From: Ecdyonurus torrentis
Taxonomy: Eukaryota > Arthropoda > Insecta > Ephemeroptera > Heptageniidae
DNA: 64,000 nt
Reading direction: 5' to 3'
Assembly (NCBI GenBank): GCA_949318235.1
Contig: OX439132.1
Location: forward strand, 17,823,256 to 17,887,255
Positions 25,872 through 40,303 of this stretch are shown here, in pieces. Each line of letters starts with the position of its first letter. Positions within the stretch are counted from its first letter, which is position 1. The notes under the pieces are model-generated. The model saw only the letters and a list, made by a program, of their open reading frames with translations. It made no database searches and was not told the origin of the DNA. The translations under genes and the position numbers were made by a program.

Positions 25872-26893
25872 GATTATATTAGCTTGTCTATTTTATAGGT
25901 TGCATGTTTAAAATTATAAATTAAAAAAAAAGTGCACCCATTCTTGTCTTGTTAGAAATTATTTAGCAAGCTGTTTCAATACTTGTAAAGTTATAAAAAG
26001 TTATTATATCCAGTAAAAAAAAAAAAAAAAAGGACAATAAAATTTGCATATGAAATCATAAATAAAAAAAATGCATATTTTTGAGATTTTAATATTATAT
26101 TATTCATCATAAAAATATAAATTAAATTGCTTTTATATAACTAACGAGATGTTAAAAATATAATAAACATTTTCAATTGAGCGTTTTGCTTAAAATGAAA
26201 TATAGTATTACTTTACGGTATACAATAGAATCATCATCTCTTTATCTATTTATAAAATAGATTAAAATTATTTTGGTTGTTAACAAAAAGAAAAAAAAAA
26301 GAAGATGTTGAGATGCCGCTAGCAACGACCACGCCCAATTGCGGAACTTCTTTACTTGCAAGGACACGAGATGATGAGAGCTAGCTGTGTTCGTTTTTTA
26401 CACTCTGTACAGTATACGTTACTTTATCATACCTTATTCGGAGATTTTTGTAGTGTGTTCTTGTAATTCTAAATCATGCAGTAAAACCCTCTTTTTATAA
26501 AGAAAAAGTATTTTATTTATCACTACAAGTGTTATTTTAAAGAAGGCTACAATGAGAATTTAAAAGCTACGAAAAGTTACTATTGTAAAAATCTTATAAT
26601 TACTAATACGCAGTGTTTTTATTTCGATAAAATTTCTTATAATTATTTTATGAGAAATTTACTATTATACCATAGTTATATTTAATTTATATTTTATTTA
26701 CTGGACAATTTCTTTCAAAAAAAGGTGATAATTAAATTTTACCAGGCTAGTTTCAACTATCCACTGAGTTATATAATATATGCGCACTCTATGAGCATTT
26801 ATTTTTGTGTTGGTTTCTCTGATTTTTTACAACAGGTAAATAAAATCAGGTAAATACAAAATCTTTATAAAAAGTATAAGCGTTGGAAGTTGA

Positions 26894-27028
26894 AATCTGT
26901 TTAGCTATAAAGAGAGTAAGTTGTTCGCAAAGAAATCGACCACACCTGATGATGATCTTCATACAATGCACAGCACAGCATCCCTCCTGCTGGAGCTCCC
27001 GGATGCTTTGGTGCCCCACCCGACTTAC
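26894..27028 (+). CDS. Candidate internal exon, weakly RhoGAP-like
   Basis: Forty-five codons are open on the plus strand between an in-frame TGA (26891) and a possible splice donor, TAC|GTATGT, at 27028/27029. The second half is locally GC-rich. Its peptide includes DDDLHTMHSTASLLLELPD followed by ALVPHPTY. The pattern of a hydrophobic helix, then LP and a Pro/Tyr segment, loosely recalls the part of RhoGAP-type domains that usually reads LLL.L..LPEP, but this is a weak eye match. The acceptor is not clear; AG dinucleotides at 26938-26947 or 26972-26978 are options. A minus-strand frame (26846-27139) is also open, so chance is a real alternative. Confidence 0.25.
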
Positions 27029-27339
27029 GTATGTAACGTATAGATAGACCGACTTGTTGTTGCTTATGTATGTATGTATCGTCATAAGAGCGGGCGAACG
27101 AGCAAGGTTGTTCAGTTTACAAAGAGAGCGAGCGGTCACTTTTATTGATGGATAGCAAAAATTATGTTACGTCCAGTCATAGGTTAATTACAATATACGT
27201 TAATATCTTCTTTTCAAGATCCTTATTTTCTGACCACTTTTGATTCCGTGATACTTGATGACTATCTCGTTCTCCTAAAATGGTTCAAGTAAATAATACT
27301 CATGTTAAAATAAAAGCAATAAAATAAATATGAATAATT

Positions 27340-27574
<235 letters not shown>

Positions 27575-30500
27575 TTGACGTTGCTTATTAATTAAATACA
27601 AAGTCATAAAATTTTGAATATAATATTTTACAGTTATTTTAGTATGCCAAAATCTCCTGCTTTAGGGCATCCTAAATTAAAGCTTAAGGGTTTCATTGTT
27701 GATGCAGCATTATAAGGGAAAGTTGAATCTTTATAAAATATATCGCGTGTCTTTCCATTGTCCGAGGAGAAAATTTACGTTTTTATTTGCTTCACTTTCA
27801 TTGTTAAAACGTGATACGTATTGTCTGCTAACTTTTTTTTTTATTTTTATTTATTTTTATTTTTTTTATTTTTTTTTTTGTAAAGAAGTAACTTTAATAA
27901 AAATAATAATAAAAAACAATGACATATAAAATCTGATACACTTTTTTTTCTTCCAAAACTGTAATTTTATAATAAAGCCTCAAGTAACTATATAATTGTG
28001 TTCAAAATCAAAATCCATTCTTTTTTCATCTGTGTATATTATAAGTATCTTCTCATGAAAACAAAAAGTTAAACAGATTTAGTTAAATTACATTTAAACA
28101 TTAAAAACTCGTAGATATAAATTAGAATAAAACAAAAATGCAGTAATGTTAAAGAGATGCAATATAGATTTCTCTAAAGTGTCGGTACTAAATTTGAGTT
28201 AAAACACCAACACGTGCGAGTTGGTCGGTAATTGCCGATAAAAATCAATGTAATGACTGTTAGGAATTTCTCTGTGCGTGAAATATTGCCTCGTCACTAA
28301 ATTCCAAAGCCCCTGAATAGTTAGGCAACATATTTAACTTTACAAAGTTGATAGTTGCATACTCTACAGGCGGCATAAAAAAAATGGTCTTGTCTCTCTT
28401 GTCTGGTATAAAGTTCTCTAGTCTGGTATAAAATATTTCAGAAATTAAAGTCTATATTATATAAATATGAAAAAGTAGAAGAAGTGTAATATGTTGATTT
28501 TGTAATTGATATATTCTTCATTGTTTACGAGAAATAATATATAAAATAAAGCAAAAAAAAAAAAAAAAAAAAAAAAAAAGAAAGAAAAAAGAAAAAAAAA
28601 AAAAAAAGGCAAGTGTGGCTCTATTTAGTAATTATAACATTGTAAGCATTATTCAGTCTAAACTTCTTAAAACAGCAATATTAGATTAGTTCTTTATTTA
28701 GCAACAGAGCAATTCCACATACACTGAATATAATAAAGTCAAAACAATACAATGAACAAACAAACATAAAAACTTACAGACATAATAATAAAAATAGTTC
28801 AAAATATTCATTTTAGTACAGACAACTGCAGCATTGCAAATCTTAAAACAGTTTGTGATTCAAATTTTGCCTAAATATACACAGTGGTATATTAAAAAAA
28901 TCAAGATCACAATAATGCAAACTGCTGACAAGATTAGAAAATTTCTTTGCAATCTGTTGCTAAAACTAATGTGGACGATATTGATACGAGAAAAGTTCGG
29001 TTCAAATAACTTTGAGTTTTCTGTTAAAGCAAGTAAATAAAGCATTAAAATTAATGGATGGATACATCTACTAAATTATTCATCAGCTTACATAGAAACG
29101 GCTTATAATTTAGGGTTTATCATTACATAAACTGAATACTAATAACTCGCAGTATGCTAGTTATATTTATTTGTTTTTTTTTTGAGTGAATCTACAAAAC
29201 ACAAAATAAATCACTCATATTTATTTCTTATACTGGGTCTCTTTTATTAAGAGAAAAAGCAGCTTTAAATAGCTAATTATTGTTATTACTTTACGATTGC
29301 TCATTGCAATTTATAAAACATGTGACTTTTGTCTGGGTCCACCTCTCTCTATCTCTTTACTGTAGGTCTAAATTATATAATTTAATAAAATATAAAATTT
29401 AGAGTTATTTTTCATAAAATTTTTAGTCAAAATACAAGAAAACCACCTCTATCATTAAAGTAATTACAATGTTTGTAACAAGACTTTTTTTTATCTTATT
29501 ATTTTTATTTTTCCTGGTAAATCTCACATCTGTATTTGAACACCTTGATTTTTTACTTTTAATAAATTGTTTACTTATTGTCTGATATTATAAAATTTTA
29601 TATACTTAATCTCTCAGGAAGTTAACATAAAAAAAATACATGAAGTCACGTTTAAGTAATAATGAATTAATAGTATGTAACTAAAATACATACGAGTACA
29701 CAATTATTTACTTTATCGCAAGCTGCAAAAAAAAAAAAAAAATAAAAAAAAAATAAGATAAATTCACAAAAATCTTAAGTAATTTTTTTTACACGAATCA
29801 TTTTTTTTAGCAGGTGTAATGTATTTAGCATTATTAACCTAATTATTTGGTACGACCTTGAAGTATAATTTTTGTCCTAAAATGCTTTTTTTTTTTTAAG
29901 TTGATATTCTAAGTGGCGTGTGCCGATGTACCACACGCACCTAACAAACATAGACAATTAAATAACATCACTATAGCAGATGGCTTCAACATGTACAATT
30001 TGTATTTCTAAAATTATATAATAAATTATTTTATGACGAAGGTCGCAGATTTTTATAATATTATCATCATTTTTTTATCACATGTCAAATAATATTCATT
30101 AATAATTTGATTTTAATATTTTTAAACAATTTTATATTTTATTTTTGCACCTGAATTATTTTTATTATTATGTTATAAAATTTTGTTATATCATAATATA
30201 ATTTTTTTTATGTATGCCTTGAAATCGGTTCTTTTTATAATATTTGTTTATACTAGTAAAACATTTTGATAGAATTTGATAATTTTTTTATTTCTTAATA
30301 AGTGTAAAAGATCTAAAATTTAATGGAGATATATAATATATAAAAAAAAAATACGTGTTGTGTGTTTTCATATTATGTTACGTTTGATGAATATTGTGGG
30401 ATGCGAGGACTATAAAATAAATATAAGACAAAAACAAAAGAAACTATGATGACACTTTTTGCCATGAACTTTTAACCTTTTTCATGAGGTAAGAGGCAAG

Positions 30501-30700
30501 GGTTAAAAAAATATCAATAAAGATAGGAAAAAAAAAAAAAAAAAGTATCATCTTTGACCCGTCCCTATCTCAAACATTTTATGAGGTTTGAAGCTGTAAA
30601 AAAAAAGGATAAATATTATTATTATTATTTTTTAAAGATACGATATGAAAACTTTACTTAAAAGTAAAAATAAGTTGATTTGATCAATAATGTACTTTAT
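27575..30700. other. AT-rich non-coding stretch
   Basis: I see nothing gene-like. It holds an A-rich block at 28553-28608 and poly(A) near 29728-29755. A 7-bp-stem hairpin (GCGTGTG with CACACGC) lies near 29914-29940. A mildly GC-richer patch at 28205-28325 has no convincing frame. Confidence 0.65.
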
Positions 30701-31038
30701 ATAAAGCCGTATAAAACAAAATGTGCTTTTTAATATAAATAAACACAAAATGGGATCTTCAAAACTGTTGACAATTTTTACCAGAATGTTAATGTAGCCC
30801 CACGAGAGAGCGTGAAAAAACTGTAAAGTATGCAATTAGCGTGAAATGTCATGTTTATGACGTCAGAAACATGCAAAAATTAGTATGAAAATGTTGTGCG
30901 GGTTGCATAAATTGAATTTTCTGATCACTGCTACGGGGCTACTGTTGGGGTTTGAGACAAACTAATGTTATTTATGTATGTCCCATCAAGTGTTTTGTGA
31001 TACAAATACTTATGTTTTTCTCTGGTCTATTCCTTTAA
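30701..31038. mobile_element. MITE family A copy 3
   Basis: A 338-bp copy in the same orientation as copy 1. The right end is intact (TCTGGTCTATTCCTTTAA), while the left terminal repeat has lost about six bases and the outer TTAA. The internal sequence is close to the others. The centre carries TGACGTCA at 30858-30865 within a near-perfect palindrome. Confidence 0.83.
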
Positions 31039-31359
31039 TTAAAGTGATTTATTTTGCTAATTTAATGGAACACTTGACATGTACGAGCTATTTAAAAATA
31101 AATTAAGCATTCTTAACGCATTTCTTTGGGAAAAATCGTTATCATGAATACGTTACATACAAGTAAAAAAATAATAATAATAAAAAAATAAATAAAAGTC
31201 TCTGCAAGTGGTCCCTTAAGCCTATCTATGTTTGTTTCATGTCTCCTTAAGTTACAATAATCATCCTTTCTGTATATTATCAAAACCGTAAGTGATCATT
31301 TATAATAAATTATTTTTGTATAATATAATGATTCATCTACAGTTTACTGTATTACGAAT

Positions 31360-31558
31360 CATCATGTATTACGTATTACAAATACCAGCCTGCCTAGATG
31401 TTTTCACGGTTTCTCTAGGCTGTCATGGTGAATGCCGGGCTAGGCACTTAGGCCGTGTATGCTTTTCCATTGATTGAAAAGTCCTTACCTGTCGATAAGA
31501 CAGTGTTTTGACTATAGAATGGATGTAGCACAATAACACAATATGGCAAGAAAAAAAA
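31360..31558 (+). mobile_element. SINE type 1, 3' fragment
   Basis: About 200 bp homologous to the 3' half of the fuller SINE at 45394-45774. Shared blocks include TTTCTCTAG, CTGTCA followed by GAATGC, GATAAGA and TGTAGCACAA, and both copies end in an A-rich tail (here 31549-31558). The tRNA-derived head is missing, as in a 5'-truncated retroposed copy. The core ATGGTGAATGCCGGGCT also resembles the minus-strand SINE at 62 kb. Confidence 0.7.
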
Positions 31559-34500
31559 TCAAGTTTTTCATTGCAAATTTTTGCTGTAATCTAAAAAAGT
31601 TAGTTAATTTTTTTTCCTACTCTGTTGGAGAACAAAAAGTGTACAACAGTACCTGAAAGATTTGACTATATTACAGTCTCATCTATATCTGTATATAGAA
31701 GAAATAAAATAAGATAATTAGGTTTTCAAGTAAACTCACTTAAAATTTACATAATTTAAAGTCACGAAATGCGTGTTATTTTTTAGAAGTGCGAAAATTA
31801 GGGCGGCTTTAGGCGACAACTTCAATGAAACAATTTAATTTTTGTGTGTTTGAATCGTCATAATTATTACTTTTCCTTTCATTTCCATATGATCTGAGAT
31901 TTTCACTCTACTGTATATATATGTACGTTGGTACGTATGATACTATTAAAATAAATTCCTTAATTTTTTTACAACGTTATAAAAAATTAACTGGGTTGCA
32001 GAAATTATAATAATTGGAGGTCTACACCTGTTGGCTAAATTTATGAAAAATATTCCATATTACTCATAATTTTTTTTAATTTAATTTCATATGTATGCTT
32101 GTTTTCCATATTAAATTTCTCACTTATTGGACATGCTACTATAAGTAAACAATAAATCATTTCATTTTTGTAATGTTAAAAAAATAAAAATAAGTACAGT
32201 TTTAACAATCAAGAGCATAATCAAACAGTAAAATTCTTATTACAAAATTGCAGACCAATAAAATATTACATTACGTAACATGTATAAAATTATAATAAGT
32301 AATTTTATATCTTTTGTTTTATTTTTTAAAATATAATGATAAATATTTAATAAGATTATAACGAGGCGTTAACATATATTTAATATGTGTATATTAAAAT
32401 ATAATTAAATTTTAAATGAGCTGCTAATTATTAATAATACGACATTAAGTAATATTAATAATAATAATAATAAGTAGGTACATAAATAACACATTGTTGC
32501 TGTTATGACGTCACATGTTACAATAATGCTAATTGTTCTGAGAATGAGCCCCATTGTTGTCTCTTCTTTATGCTTACCAAATATGGTGGTGTCTTCATTT
32601 TTTTTAATTTTTTTTTAAATAATATAAACTTTACTTGGCACACGCTTCCCAGAGCATTATAACAATAACTGTAAGCACCTGTCTTATTGTTACCATTATC
32701 TCCCAGAAGTAATTGCATAAATATTTGTTATTGTTGAAATATGACAATTAATTATTATAATACTCTTTACAATATTTTATTCTTGTACCAAATAAGTGCA
32801 AAGTATATTTAATAAGAAATGTTACAAAGAAATGATAAAGTAAAAGTAAGGTTGAATTTATTGGCATAATTTCTTTGTTTTTAAATAATTATATTTCTTA
32901 AAGTCTTTGTTAAAACAAGCTGTGTTAAAAACTGGAAAAATTAAGCTTTAAAATTTGAACATGAAACGTACGTCTAATCAAATAATAAAAAAGTATATAA
33001 ATTTAGATGTTGGAAATTTGTAATTTTTAAAATAATAGACAATTTGTAACTATAAAAACTAACATCAAGAAAATAACAATCTTTTTATCGCTTAATCAAA
33101 TAGACAAAATTTAAATTTTACATAGTAATTTTGTTGTAACAACATTTTTACGATTTTTACAAAAATTTAAATTTTTCAAAATCCAATTATTTTTAATAAG
33201 TATATTTTTATTAAAATTGAGTAAAAGATAAAAAAAATACTACAGCTTGTTGTTAATAATAACTATGATAAACAATTTAATTAAAATTGATTTTTATATA
33301 AGTACATACATTAAAAATACCCTATTACGCTAGGCTAGACTATTTACTTAGAAATGATAATTTCTCATACCAGAAAAATGTTAAAAGAGACTTTTAATAT
33401 AACAACAGCAGTAGCAGCAGCTGTTTATATGTTATCTTTTAATCTATCATTATAATATAAAATCCTGGAGATAATTAATAGCCGCAATCATAGTTCCCTT
33501 TCAACAAAGAAAAAAAATTTTAAAAGACAAGTAGTAGCAAAATTTATTGATCTATTTTATTGCCAATCAGATTAAAAAATATATATCATTTAAATAAATT
33601 CTTTATCAATATTTAAAATCAATAATAATATATTGAAGTGTCAGATTATATAACTTTGAACATTTTCTTAATTTAAATTTTTCATCATAGTTTTTTCTTT
33701 TTAATTATATAACTTTTAAAACTATAACACGATAGTTAACTTAGATTTTTTTTTACCATATTATATACCAGTGGTGTTAATATTGAATGTGAGAATTATG
33801 CAAGGTGTTTTTAAAAACGTCGCACCTCCAAAAATCTTAAGCAAATAAAAACTATAATACTTGTCCATCCAGCTGGTCATTATAAATTGAACATTAAAGT
33901 CAAAAAGGCAAGCTGAAAATTTATACTTCAATTCAGGTAGTCACAACATGCATTTAGTTTCAATTGTAATAAGAAAAAAAAAACTTTTATTATTTTTTTT
34001 GTACACCTTTATATTTCAATTCCATATTTTTTTTATTTAATTCAAACTGTAATAAAATTTACATAATTTATATTCAAAACATTAATATTTTTACTTTGAT
34101 TTTATGTATTATGCAAATCAAGTTAAATAATAAAGAAATAAGGTTTTAACTTGCATGTTAGTGCTATCATATATTTTATAGAGAATATATTTAATTTGCA
34201 GATGAAAATATATTTAAACAACTCATTTATAACCCATTTATAATAGACAAGCTTAAACGATATATTGTGTAAGTGACGTTACTTGCGTGATTTTTAAACT
34301 AAATAATCTCACGGGGGGAACACAATAGTGAGAAGTTTTAAGTCTCATCCGATTTATATTGCATTGCAATAGTGCACAACGCAGAGATGTTTAGAGTATA
34401 CCTACCTTAGTGGTAAATTTTGATATACCATTTTATATAATAATAATAATTGATTTTTATTAAGAGGCCAAAAAAGGTACATATACCCACTTACATGGTC

Positions 34501-36157
34501 CTCTGACTGTTCTTTAACAATAATCACTTGTCAGAGTGTTTCATAATTTTGATTATCCATAATACATATAATTATCAGTCTTTTATTGCGTACGTTCCAT
34601 GTATTTACAGAGTTGAACATTAGTGATATATATTTCTATTTGCTATTTTGAATATAGTGATTAAGTGAGCTTGTATAATGGCTTGTTACTTCGGAGTTGA
34701 ACTTAACTCAGAAATTGTTTAAAATAATTTAGACTGAGAAAATCAGAAACATATATTATATCAAGCATAATATCTCTGAACCAATTTCTAGTTGTTTTTT
34801 CAGTGTTTTTAGTGATTCAATTATTTTATTTTCTGGTGATATATTCTATACACAGAAATAATAGATTACTTAATTTATGCTACGTTTATGTCATTATAGC
34901 ATGAATGATTCTAAGATAGAGCAACATAAGTAATGTAATAATGATATACAATATACAACATATAACATAGTATTTACGCTATGTAACATTGTTATCATGC
35001 ATAGATTATGTTGCATTGAACAAGTTGTTCTGAAAATAAGCTAGCATAATTATTACGTATGTATTTTTATCCATTATATTATTAGAGGGATTTACAACAC
35101 AAGTTACATTTTAGGACTTAAAGAAAGAAAAGTCTATTTTTACTTTTTTCCTTGTATTAAAAATAATAATAACAAAAAAAAAAAAAAAAAAAAACACAAC
35201 AACATTACGAGAATAATTGGTTTTATAATACTATTCTATTTAGAATTTTGCTTACACACTTTATGTATTGCAATTATTTATTATATTACAGTATAGTTTT
35301 TTTTCTTCTTATTTATATATTTAGATTTAAAAGTGTTTAATAGACCTAACTTCATTTTTAAACCATTTTTATTGTTTTATTCTCATATACTTCTTCTTTT
35401 TTATTGTTATTATTATTTTTTTCAATTTGCCCAATTTTACAATCTGATATAAAACTCAACATGCAGATGACTTCGTGATTAAATTTTTTCTACGAAGGAA
35501 ATGATATGCAATAAAACTAGATAAATAAAATAGTAAAAGCTGGTGAGCTTAGAGACCGTTTTGTTTCTTTTGAATTAAAAAAAAAAAAATAAAAAAAAAA
35601 TTGAAGATTTTTTATTATAAATTTTTAAATATTCAGCTGTTTATTTTTTATTTTGGAATAGAATAATGATGCTATACTATAAAATAAGTATAAAAAAGAG
35701 TTTTTGTGAACTCCATTCGAAATATTTTTCATTTTTAGAAATATACAGTATATATAATAAAGTAAACTATAACAACCCTCTGCTTATAAATCGCAATAAA
35801 ACTATAAAAAATTAAAAAATGTTGCAGTTTTCCTTTTATTTTATTTTTTTCTGATATTTTAAACGAACACCTGGTTGTAAATTCAGATATTATACCATTA
35901 TAATACAATAAAGTATTTTATTATCATAAAGCTTAGGGATTTTGTTAGCTATTTGATTATTCAATTTTACTGAGTTAAGATTATATAGAATTGAAGTTAT
36001 AAAAATGAATACACAAAACAAATTTAAAATTATAGGAAAACATTGATAGTGTTGTAGACTCAATGATAATACTAGCAAAGTTTTACTTCAATCAGGGAAC
36101 CATGAGAGCCAAATATTTTAATAAAACTATATAGCTTTTAGAAATTATTATAGACTG
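31559..36157. other. Very AT-rich non-coding stretch
   Basis: No gene and no further recognised repeat, except a TGACGTCA at 32506-32513. It holds AAT/TAA microsatellites (32455-32473), poly(A) runs (35176-35194 and 35578-35600) and a small GC-richer patch at 34265-34400 without a convincing frame. Confidence 0.7.
32506..32513. promoter_or_regulatory. CRE-type palindrome outside a MITE
   Basis: TATGACGTCAC contains a full TGACGTCA octamer, the CREB/ATF consensus. No gene is evident nearby and activity is unproven. Confidence 0.3.
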
Positions 36158-36428
36158 GTTGCACTCATATTTAAGAGCCGCCACTTTGTTGGTCAGGAAT
36201 ACATAGGCCAGCATAGGAAAAAACGTGCTTTTTATTTTTTTTAGTAGCAAAAGAAGCTTCAAACCTCAATCAAAGCCTTATTTCTAGCTCCTAGTAAGTT
36301 CGAAAAATATGAAAAAATTTCTTCAGTTGAAATAAACTTTTTCATGTGAAAAATTAGGAGAAATGATGTTTCCCCTATGCTGGATAATGCATTAGGCACC
36401 ACAATAAAGTGCAAGGATGTGCAAGGGG
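36158..36428. mobile_element. Foldback MITE, family B copy 2
   Basis: About 271 bp, homologous in the same orientation to 5759-6043, from GGTTGCACTCATATTTAAGA to GCAAGGATGTGCAAGG. The internal inverted similarity is kept (GGCCAGCATAGG on the left, CCTATGCTGGATAATGC on the right). It lacks about 13 bp around the ACATGGCGAC block of copy 1 and has a shorter A-rich middle. Confidence 0.72.
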
Positions 36429-37039
36429 TATATTATTCGAGTTTCTGCTATATTTGTCAAATTAAAAAAATAAAAATAGAAGTTAAAATACTCTATTTCT
36501 CTGATATTACATAACTTTTTTTTTTATGAAGCTTATCTCTCTAATGAAATGAAAAGTCAAAACGTAAGAAAGAGAAGACGTTTTTTTATATTTTATAAAC
36601 TTTCACACCAGTGACAAAAGATGTGCATAATAATTAACTTCTGAGTAAATTATTATACTTTAATAACAATTAAGTCATAACAATAGATGAGAAGCAGGCC
36701 AATTGTAGAAGATTCTTATATTATTGTATATTATATATATATTTTCAAGTTAAGTACTTATGTAATAGAGAGTAACAATAACCCTGAAATATAATTTTAC
36801 AACGAAAGTGAGACACACGTACGTAGTATAACAATTCGATTGTTATTTTTTAAAACAAAAAATATTAAGTAATTTAGAATATCACGTTTTACTTTGTTTG
36901 TATAACCCTCAAGACAATTCAAAACAATATAAAGTTGTTTATTTTTTATATATATATTTTTTTTATAAATTATGCAAAGTATTATTAAAGCACAGTATGT
37001 ATATTATAATAATTGCAATGTATACAGATAAAGTTTTTC

Positions 37040-37043
<4 letters not shown>

Positions 37044-37101
<58 letters not shown>
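37044..37101. repeat. (GA)n microsatellite
   Basis: A 58-bp perfect GA tract. Confidence 0.96.
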
Positions 37102-37104
<3 letters not shown>

Positions 37105-37766
37105 AATATCTGCAGGGTATTCTATGTATTTAGTAGAAGAAAAAAATCTTTATCATTTTTAATGGTTTTAAGTAGCATATATCTAAATACTAATATATAT
37201 TATGAAATTATGGTATTTATTATTTATCTTTTTTAATCTTAAAAAAATAAAGAAAATATTATCATAATTTTTAATATTTGAATATAAGCAGCTTCTTACA
37301 TTTTTATATATAATCGTGAGTGATTTGTTTGATGATTTTGTTAAAGAATGCATTGTGAAGATGAGAACATTGAACTGGGTAGCATTTTAATATTATTATA
37401 TTCATCGTTTATATCGATAAAATTGCAAATAGCTCCGTCAAATTGGTTAAATCAATAAAAAAATTAGCTAATGTTAAACTTAAAGTTTATAAAATTGTAC
37501 TAAAACATGAATATTTTCCTTGGTTATACTCTTCAGCGTTTCAAACCTTTTTATACATAATAGTACACACTGTCTTTATAATCAATGCAATGGACCTTTT
37601 TTTTCTTTCAAAATTCCCCACAGCATAAAATATATATATATTTTTTTTTACATTTTTGATTGGAATTTATTGTTGTTATATATTATATAATTAAATTTGT
37701 TTAAAAATTAATGCAGAAAAAATTGATTACAAAGTACCTTTTTTAGCATAAGTGTGTTATAAAGAG

Positions 37767-37770
<4 letters not shown>

Positions 37771-37805
<35 letters not shown>
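37771..37805. repeat. A35 homopolymer
   Basis: Thirty-five consecutive A, not obviously attached to a retroposon body. Confidence 0.95.
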
Positions 37806-37809
<4 letters not shown>

Positions 37810-39229
37810 TTACTGATTGTATAGTATATAGCGTAGATTTTTGATAATATTTTTTGGGCATTTTGAAATTGAAACATTTTAATAGCTTGAAATTACTGTA
37901 AAATTTACAAGAAAAGAATCATACCTCTTATTGCTTGACTGACAAGTAAGTGTCTTTTACAGTAATTTTAAAACAAATATAGAAAAATAACAATAAAAAA
38001 AGTGAAACTTTTACACTTGAATTCTCAATTGGTGACTACTTTTTATTTGAAAATATTTAATTCAAAGCAATAAACAGTTTCAGAATCATTTCATTGCGTT
38101 ACAATGAAGATTTATTTTCCCCATTGCAGTATATTAGATCCAAAAAGTAAAACATAATAATCAGATTCAATGTAAACTCTATTTTAGTACTAAAATTAAC
38201 ATATACTTTATTTATTTTTATTATTGATGCTAATTCATCATCATAAATTATACAATAAACACTCAAGCATTTATTAAAATTGCTTTGACATTTACAAAAA
38301 AATTACAGAGAAACTCAATTAAAATTATTATTTTAATTTAAAATGCTTTAAGGTAAATAATACATAAAATTATATATTATAAAAAAAAAAATTGTTCTAA
38401 ATTATAAAAATACAGGTTAAAAGTTTAAAATTACAACAGAAGAAAAAAAATACAGTATTATTTATTATGACATATATAGAAAAAATTATTAAGTTGTCAT
38501 TTTTAAATATTTATTTTTATAGAGTAAAAAAAAAAAAAAAAAAGGTTGATGAGTGAATTGAGTTGAAGTTGGGACATTAAGACAAAAACGCCTAAGAGAA
38601 GAAATTTTTAGCGCGACATAAATGAAGATGAATGTCTCATTCTCCTACTAGCATTTTGTTTGTTCAATTTTCATTTCATGTCCCCTCTAGCCAACCTGTA
38701 TAAGTTCACTAACCATCATAATCAAGACATAAAGTTGGATTGAAATATTATTGTGTTGTTTCAAACTTTTTTTTTTTATATATTTGATATCAACAGGTGC
38801 TTATAGTAATAAACAATACTATAATGAATTGTATTAGTTTTATCATGTTATTTTTTTTTAAACATATAGAAAGTTTGTTTTTTAATGTAAAATGTAAAAT
38901 CTTCTTTATCAAGTATATTTTTAAAGTTGAGTTTTGTTGTTGGTTATAAAATATTATAATTTATTCATTAAATTTTTACAAAAATATAAAAATTCTTAGT
39001 TTGCACAGATATATTTAATAATATTTCTTGACATTTTATAAAGATGAACGTAGAGGGAAATATTATTTTAAATAATATGTATATTAGGTCCCAGAGAATC
39101 TTAAAGAAAAAATGTTAACTGTTCTTAATCTGACAGTATTTCAGCAATTTTATTTTAACAATTTTCGCATTTTTTTTTTATTTTGCACTAAAAATTAGTC
39201 ATCTGATAACGTGTACAATAACAAACCGA

Positions 39230-39340
39230 GCTGGTGTGACCAAATAGTGACTCGTAACTATGAACTTCTTAATAGAGCTGGTTCGAGTCACTGCTGAGTG
39301 CATACGTGAAGTGTCAGAGCATAATTATTTCTAGAAATGA
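39230..39340 (+). mobile_element. SINE type 1, tRNA-derived 5' head
   Basis: About 110 bp homologous to the head of the SINE at 45394. Shared blocks are TGACTCGTAACT, TGAACT, GAGTCACTGCTG and CAGAGCATAA. The B box GGTTCGAGTCACTGC (39280-39294) is an excellent match to the RNA polymerase III GGTTCGANTCC consensus. The A box region (CTGGTGTGACCAAATAG) is degraded by a deletion of about eight bases. The SINE body is absent, and a 214-bp (AG)n tract begins 25 bp downstream. Confidence 0.72.
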
Positions 39341-39360
39341 GATTGGTAAAATTGCATCAC

Positions 39361-39581
<221 letters not shown>

Positions 39582-40286
39582 GGGTGGGAGGAGAGAGAAG
39601 TGATTTACTTTTCCTTTTATTATAAAAATTAAATCACACTCTGATAAAATAGTTAACGCTTTCTGTAGAGTCTATAATCTTCTCAAAAGCATAATATGAT
39701 GGATTTACAGAACACGTAAAGTAACTTTTTGTTTTACTATTATGGATAGTTTCAACTTCATATTGTCATATATAATATTTAGTTTGCATGTACTGAGAAA
39801 AAAAAATCTCAATGAGCATTATGTATGACACGCATCCTTGTAATCTTGAAGATGAATTATTGCATTGAGGTTGAGGTTAGGCACAAAGAGTGGGCCCGAC
39901 ATTTTGTCAAACCTACCTCTAAAAACCTCGCCCCTCTAATGAAGATGGTTATTTATTATTACAAACTGCATATTAGGCGCAACTTACTTTCAAAAAAAAT
40001 TATATACTTATTTCGTATATTTGTCATGTAATTTATAGTATATATATATACAAGAAATATTATTATATATCTATTCTTTTCAATTTCTTTCCTTTTATTG
40101 AAATCATTCAATTTTGTATAATATAAAAATTATACTTTATTATGTATGATTGATATGCACTTTTTATTTCTAAGAATCGTCTATCAAATCTTGAATGACG
40201 CATCATATTTAGATTCATCTAGAGATCTTTAGATCGGTATAGGTGTTAAGTTTGTGAATTTCTTTATACCAAAAATCAGCTCCTAG

Positions 40287-40303
40287 CCCCCCCCCCCCCC
40301 CCC
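40287..40303. repeat. C17 homopolymer
   Basis: Seventeen consecutive C in AT-rich DNA. No inverted repeats like those of the hAT-type MITE at 1.7 kb are seen beside it. Confidence 0.95.

Larger units (their letters stand above)
22072..26893. other. AT-rich non-coding stretch
   Basis: No supported gene. It holds poly(T) at 23441-23461, poly(A) at 24791-24812 and the purine tract listed separately. A mildly GC-richer patch at 24590-24760 has an open frame (24647-24841) with no recognisable motif, ending in poly-lysine from the A run. Another GC-richer patch at 26305-26380 shows no convincing frame. Confidence 0.65.
36429..39229. other. AT-rich non-coding stretch
   Basis: No gene is supported. 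It contains the listed (GA)n and poly(A) tracts, poly(A) at 38527-38542, and a slightly GC-richer patch at 38545-38720 with no convincing frame. Confidence 0.7.

Noticed and set aside
31292..31477. 61-codon plus-strand open frame with Cys/His residues
   Set aside because: Its C-terminal half is the 3' body of a SINE and its first half is AT-driven.
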